From SZUA-229 sp041589455 (lineage in GTDB: Bacteria; Pseudomonadota; Gammaproteobacteria; SZUA-229), in NCBI GenBank assembly GCA_041589455.1, contig JBFHVQ010000070.1, positions 1 through 15,432 of the forward strand: 15,432 bases of DNA, in the 5' to 3' direction. Position numbers and translations under genes: made by a program. Shown in pieces: positions 12,521 through 15,432 of this stretch (its first letter is position 1; every line of letters begins with the position of its first letter). A model generated the notes under the pieces. It saw only the letters and a program-made list of their open reading frames with translations. It was not told the DNA's origin and did not search any database.

Positions 12521-14386
12521 CTATATCGAAAGCTTTTTGATATTACGTCCACCATACACGAAATTTACAATCGCTCTGGTTCCCATAATGGCTGTGAACA
12601 TCGAGGTTAAAATACCAATCGATAAGGTAATTGCAAATCCCTTAATTGGGCCCGTTCCAAGACTAAATAGCACGATTGCAGCAATTAATGTGGTTACATT
12701 GGCATCGGCAATGGTGCTAAAAGCCTTCTCATAGCCTGCGTGAATACTTGCCTGAGGTGAGTTACCATTGCGTAGTTCTTCACGTATACGCTCAAAGATA
12801 AGCACATTGGCATCTACCGCCATACCAACGGTTAGCACGATACCGGCGATACCAGGAAGTGTCAGTGTTGCCTGCATCAATGACAGTACTGCAATAATTA
12901 ATACCAGATTAGCTGTCAGCGCGACATTGGCTATCAGGCCAAAGCCACGATAATAGACCGCCATAAATACGAGTACGAGCGAAAAACCAATAAGTACGGA
13001 GTTGAAACCCTGTTCAATATTGTCTTTACCGAGGCTTGGACCAACCGTTCGCTCTTCTACAATTTCAACAGGTGCTTTAAGAGCACCAGCACGTAGTAAT
13101 AATGCCAGATCTTTTGCTTCGAAAGATTCAAGACCGGTAATCTGGAACTGTTTACTAAATGCATCCTGTATGGTGGCAACGTTAATAACTTCTTCTTTTC
13201 GCGTCTTAACTTTGACTTTTTCGCCATCGACAATTTTAGTGGTGACCTTGCTTTCTATAAAGACTACTGCCATTGGCTTTTTAATATTGTTACGCGTGGT
13301 TTCACCCATTTTTTTAGCGCCCTTGCTATCCAGGCGGACACTGACTGCAGGGGTTCCTGACTGTGTATCAATGGTGGATGATGCGCTATTAATCTGATCG
13401 CCTGTAACGATAACGCGACGCTTTAGCAGAACCGCATCGCCATTACGTTCACGATATAGTTTTGCGGTTAAAGGAATGCTGCCGCCATTATCTGCGTTTA
13501 TCCAGTCAGCTCGTGTGCCTTCTGTTAAACGAAACTCAAGAGTCGCTGTTCGGCCAAGTATGTCTTTAGCACGTGCCGTGTCCTGAACACCTGGAAGTTG
13601 AACTACAATACGATTTTCGCCTTGCTGTTGAATCACCGGTTCTGCAACACCCAGCTCATTCACTCTGTTTCTCAATGTTGTGACATTTTGCTGAATGGCA
13701 GATCGACGTTCATTACGTAATGCTGTTTCAGTAAAGTTGGCGATCAGCTTCAGCTCATCATCTCTAGAGATATACTCAAGATCTTTAAATTCAGATTTAA
13801 GTGCTGAGTAACCTTGATCGAATGTCTCTTCATCACGAAACTGAATACTAATACCACCCTGATCTTCTCGTTTGATGCCCCGATAACGGATTTTCTGGTC
13901 TCTAAGAAAGCTACGCATTTCAGAAGCGGTATCTGATTCCATACGTTCCTGTGCAGAATCCATATCCACTTCCAGTAGGAAGTGTACGCCGCCACGTAAA
14001 TCAAGGCCCAGATACATAGGCAAGGCATTCAGTGACTGTAGCCACTCGGGTGTGGCTGGCGCGAGGTTTAGTGCCACCGTGTAATTACTGTTTCGGGAAA
14101 TAAATCCGAATGACTTAACCGTATCTGCCGCTGCCAGCTGTGCATCTTCTGAATCGAATCGAATCAGAAGCTGTCCATTTTTTAGTTCTGACGACTTTGC
14201 AGAAATGGATGACTTTTTAAGCAGTTCATCCACTTTTGCCTGTGTTGCTTCATCAATTGGCTGATTACGCAGCGAGACAAGCACCGAAGGGTCTTCACCA
14301 TACAGATTTGGCATAGCGTAGATCCCGCCTACTACCAGCACAGTGACTAGTAACAGGTATTTCCATAAAGGATACTGGTTTATCAT
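12521..14386 (-). CDS. secD: Protein translocase subunit SecD
   Basis: Large SecDF subunit whose periplasmic P1 domain binds emerging preproteins. The 621 residues match the roughly 615 of E. coli SecD. Layout: helix 1 (about 8-25), a large periplasmic region (about 30-455) with GLDLRGGVHFLLEVDM (127-142), the P1 head region, VVQLPGVQDTARAKDILGR and TATLEFRL, then five helices. AGIVLTVGMAVDANVLIFER lies in helix 4, with Asp525 the conserved proton-path residue. The ATG at 14386 has only a weak AAAGA. It sits between yajC (52-base gap) and secF in the standard order. A near-perfect 25-base inverted repeat occurs inside the gene (14146-14170). Confidence 0.97.
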   Translation of the reverse strand: MINQYPLWKYLLLVTVLVVGGIYAMPNLYGEDPSVLVSLRNQPIDEATQAKVDELLKKSSISAKSSELKNGQLLIRFDSEDAQLAAADTVKSFGFISRNSNYTVALNLAPATPEWLQSLNALPMYLGLDLRGGVHFLLEVDMDSAQERMESDTASEMRSFLRDQKIRYRGIKREDQGGISIQFRDEETFDQGYSALKSEFKDLEYISRDDELKLIANFTETALRNERRSAIQQNVTTLRNRVNELGVAEPVIQQQGENRIVVQLPGVQDTARAKDILGRTATLEFRLTEGTRADWINADNGGSIPLTAKLYRERNGDAVLLKRRVIVTGDQINSASSTIDTQSGTPAVSVRLDSKGAKKMGETTRNNIKKPMAVVFIESKVTTKIVDGEKVKVKTRKEEVINVATIQDAFSKQFQITGLESFEAKDLALLLRAGALKAPVEIVEERTVGPSLGKDNIEQGFNSVLIGFSLVLVFMAVYYRGFGLIANVALTANLVLIIAVLSLMQATLTLPGIAGIVLTVGMAVDANVLIFERIREELRNGNSPQASIHAGYEKAFSTIADANVTTLIAAIVLFSLGTGPIKGFAITLSIGILTSMFTAIMGTRAIVNFVYGGRNIKKLSI

Positions 14387-14438
14387 TCTTTAAATTGCCC
14401 GAGTTTTTATAATATTTAGTGACGTAGTTGAGCTGTTA

Positions 14439-14780
14439 TTAAGCTTTTTGTTCCTTGATAGTACCTTTAGGCATTAAAGAACCAATGGAGCCCTTTTGTA
14501 CCTGGATGGTTACATTGTCACTGATCTCCAGGCTAACGAAGTTTTCAGAAACCTTGGTAATTTTACCCAGTACACCACCCTGTGTTACTACTTCATCACC
14601 CTTGCTGAGGGCTTCAACCATGCCTTTATGCTCTTTCGCGCGTTTGCTTTGTGGACGAATCAGCAGGAAGTAGAACAGTACCAGTAAGCCGATGGGAAAC
14701 AGTAGTGCTGTGATTGGATCACCCTGTTGTGCTGCCGCAGCGCCGCCTTCAGCCATTGCATCGGATATAAAAAAGCTCAT
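14439..14780 (-). CDS. yajC: Sec translocon accessory complex subunit YajC
   Basis: Small inner-membrane protein that associates with SecDF and YidC. The 113-residue product has an Ala/Gly-rich N-terminus, a single helix (about 24-41, TALLFPIGLLVLFYFLLI), the hallmark RPQSKRAKEHKGM just after it, and a cytoplasmic beta-rich domain (GDEVVTQGGVLGKITKVSENFVSLEI is conserved in the family). The ATG has GGAG eight bases upstream. It is the first gene of yajC-secD-secF downstream of tgt, with a candidate promoter just ahead of it, and is probably also reached by read-through from tgt. Confidence 0.96.
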   Translation of the reverse strand: MSFFISDAMAEGGAAAAQQGDPITALLFPIGLLVLFYFLLIRPQSKRAKEHKGMVEALSKGDEVVTQGGVLGKITKVSENFVSLEISDNVTIQVQKGSIGSLMPKGTIKEQKA

Positions 14781-14854
14781 TCGTGTATCTCCAGTTTTCA
14801 GGGTTGTATATCTGCTATCGAGGTTATTTCGATAACGGGTTAAATTCGCGTGGT

Positions 14855-14883
14855 ATTATGCCATCTAGGTGACTAAACGTCAG
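14855..14883 (-). promoter_or_regulatory. Candidate extended -10 promoter for yajC-secDF
   Basis: On the minus strand, CTGACG (14878-14883) is followed after exactly 17 bases by CATAAT (14855-14860), with TGG directly ahead of it, giving an extended -10. Transcription would start near 14848, leaving a leader of about 70 bases before yajC. The -35 lies in the loop of the hairpin at the tgt stop. The call is by consensus only. Confidence 0.45.
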
Positions 14884-14895
14884 CCGCTTTAGTCA
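14870..14895 (-). other. Hairpin at the tgt stop codon
   Basis: TGACTAAA (14870-14877) and TTTAGTCA (14888-14895) form a perfect eight-pair stem with a ten-base loop. One arm contains the tgt stop codon (14893-14895). No U-run follows on the minus strand, so it is more likely an mRNA processing or stability element, or a weak pause site, than a terminator. Confidence 0.35.
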
Positions 14896-15432
14896 GGCAT
14901 CGTTATTACGCATCGCGTAGAATTCTTCTACATAGGTATCAAAGCGGTCTTCTTCAATGGCCTGACGAATATCTTTCATTAATTGCTGATAATAATGCAG
15001 GTTATGAATGGTATTAAGGCGTGAGCTAAGGATTTCCTTGCACTTGTCCAGATGACGCAGGTAGCTACGTGAGTAATTTCTACAGGTATAACAACTACAG
15101 TTTTCATCTACCGGACGTGTATCGTCCTTATATTTGCTATTGCGAATCTTCAGAATGCCCGTTGAGGTATACAGGAAGCCGGTTCTGGCATTACGGGTAG
15201 GCATGACACAGTCAAACATATCAACCCCGCGTCGCACCGACTCGATGATATCTTCGGGTGTCCCAACGCCCATCAGATAGCGTGGGTGGTCCTCTGGTAG
15301 TAAAGGTGTAGTGACTTCAAGTACCTTATTACGCTCATCTTTGGGCTCACCAACGGAAAGGCCACCAATGGCATAGCCATCAAAACCAATATTGACTAGC
15401 TGCTGTGCAGATTGTTCACGCAAGTCTTCATA
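14893..15432 (-). CDS. tgt: Queuine tRNA-ribosyltransferase (tRNA-guanine transglycosylase), N-terminus outside window
   Basis: Enzyme that exchanges guanine-34 for preQ1 in tRNAs with GUN anticodons during queuosine synthesis. The C-terminal 179 residues are visible and the frame is open through the right edge (Tyr-Glu-Asp-Leu-Arg-Glu...). The visible part carries IGGLSVGEP, the substrate-recognition loop, and MFDCVMPTRNARTG, whose Asp is the catalytic nucleophile in characterised enzymes. The zinc site is CSCYTC with a His 25 residues after the third Cys (RLNTIH), matching the C-x-C-x2-C-x25-H rule. The C-terminal end EEFYAMRNNDA is normal. It precedes yajC-secD-secF in the order common in gammaproteobacteria. 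Confidence 0.96.
   Translation of the reverse strand, partial: YEDLREQSAQQLVNIGFDGYAIGGLSVGEPKDERNKVLEVTTPLLPEDHPRYLMGVGTPEDIIESVRRGVDMFDCVMPTRNARTGFLYTSTGILKIRNSKYKDDTRPVDENCSCYTCRNYSRSYLRHLDKCKEILSSRLNTIHNLHYYQQLMKDIRQAIEEDRFDTYVEEFYAMRNNDA

Noticed and set aside
13002..13397. Plus-strand 131-codon open frame inside secD
   Set aside because: It is antisense to strongly conserved secD codons, with a Ser/Thr/Leu-rich product typical of a shadow frame.
1..15432. Mobile elements, CRISPR arrays, tRNA or rRNA genes, defence or toxin systems
   Set aside because: Reading both strands gave no transposase or integrase motifs, no regularly spaced repeats and no tRNA-like cloverleaf; the gene content is core metabolism and export.

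Overview
This window is a chromosomal segment of a gammaproteobacterium, judged from gene content and from the gene order of its cytochrome oxidase locus. It is moderately AT-rich and its intergenic regions are strongly AT-rich. I see no insertion sequence, integrase, phage gene, CRISPR array, tRNA or rRNA. Most of it is core respiratory and protein-export machinery.

Left block (1-5372, mainly + strand): the aa3/caa3-type cytochrome c oxidase operon. It holds coxB (5' end cut by the window edge; CuA domain plus a fused C-terminal cytochrome c), coxA, ctaG/cox11 (copper delivery to CuB) and coxC. A small two-helix DUF2909 membrane protein on the minus strand follows. SURF1 diverges from it and overlaps or abuts a membrane-anchored, thioredoxin-like protein with a CX3C motif.

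Middle block (5373-8030): four genes that are not classical oxidase genes: a secreted beta-barrel-like protein (+), a DUF2970 small membrane protein (-), a Yip1-family inner-membrane protein (+) with a strong intrinsic terminator, and a glycine-rich DUF1269-like membrane protein (+). As I recall the Pseudomonas arrangement, ctaA-ctaB-sco directly follow the SURF1/CX3C pair on the same strand, so this looks like an insertion or rearrangement inside the locus.

Heme A and copper block (8052-11020): ctaA (heme A synthase) and ctaB/cyoE (heme O synthase) form an overlapping pair on the minus strand. They diverge, across about 370 AT-rich bases, from a bona fide SCO1/SenC gene (+). Together with ctaG, SURF1 and the CX3C protein they supply heme A, CuA and CuB to the CoxA-CoxB-CoxC enzyme.

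Right block (11058-15432, all minus strand): tgt (tRNA-guanine transglycosylase, N-terminal part outside the window), yajC, secD and secF in the classical order, then an intrinsic terminator and a YtoQ-family gene.

I found no convincing undescribed multi-gene system. The best leads are the SCO-like CX3C protein that lacks the SCO copper-binding His, the rearranged oxidase locus with its extra envelope genes, the bias of assembly-factor genes toward GTG/TTG starts, and several hairpins that overlap stop codons or promoters.
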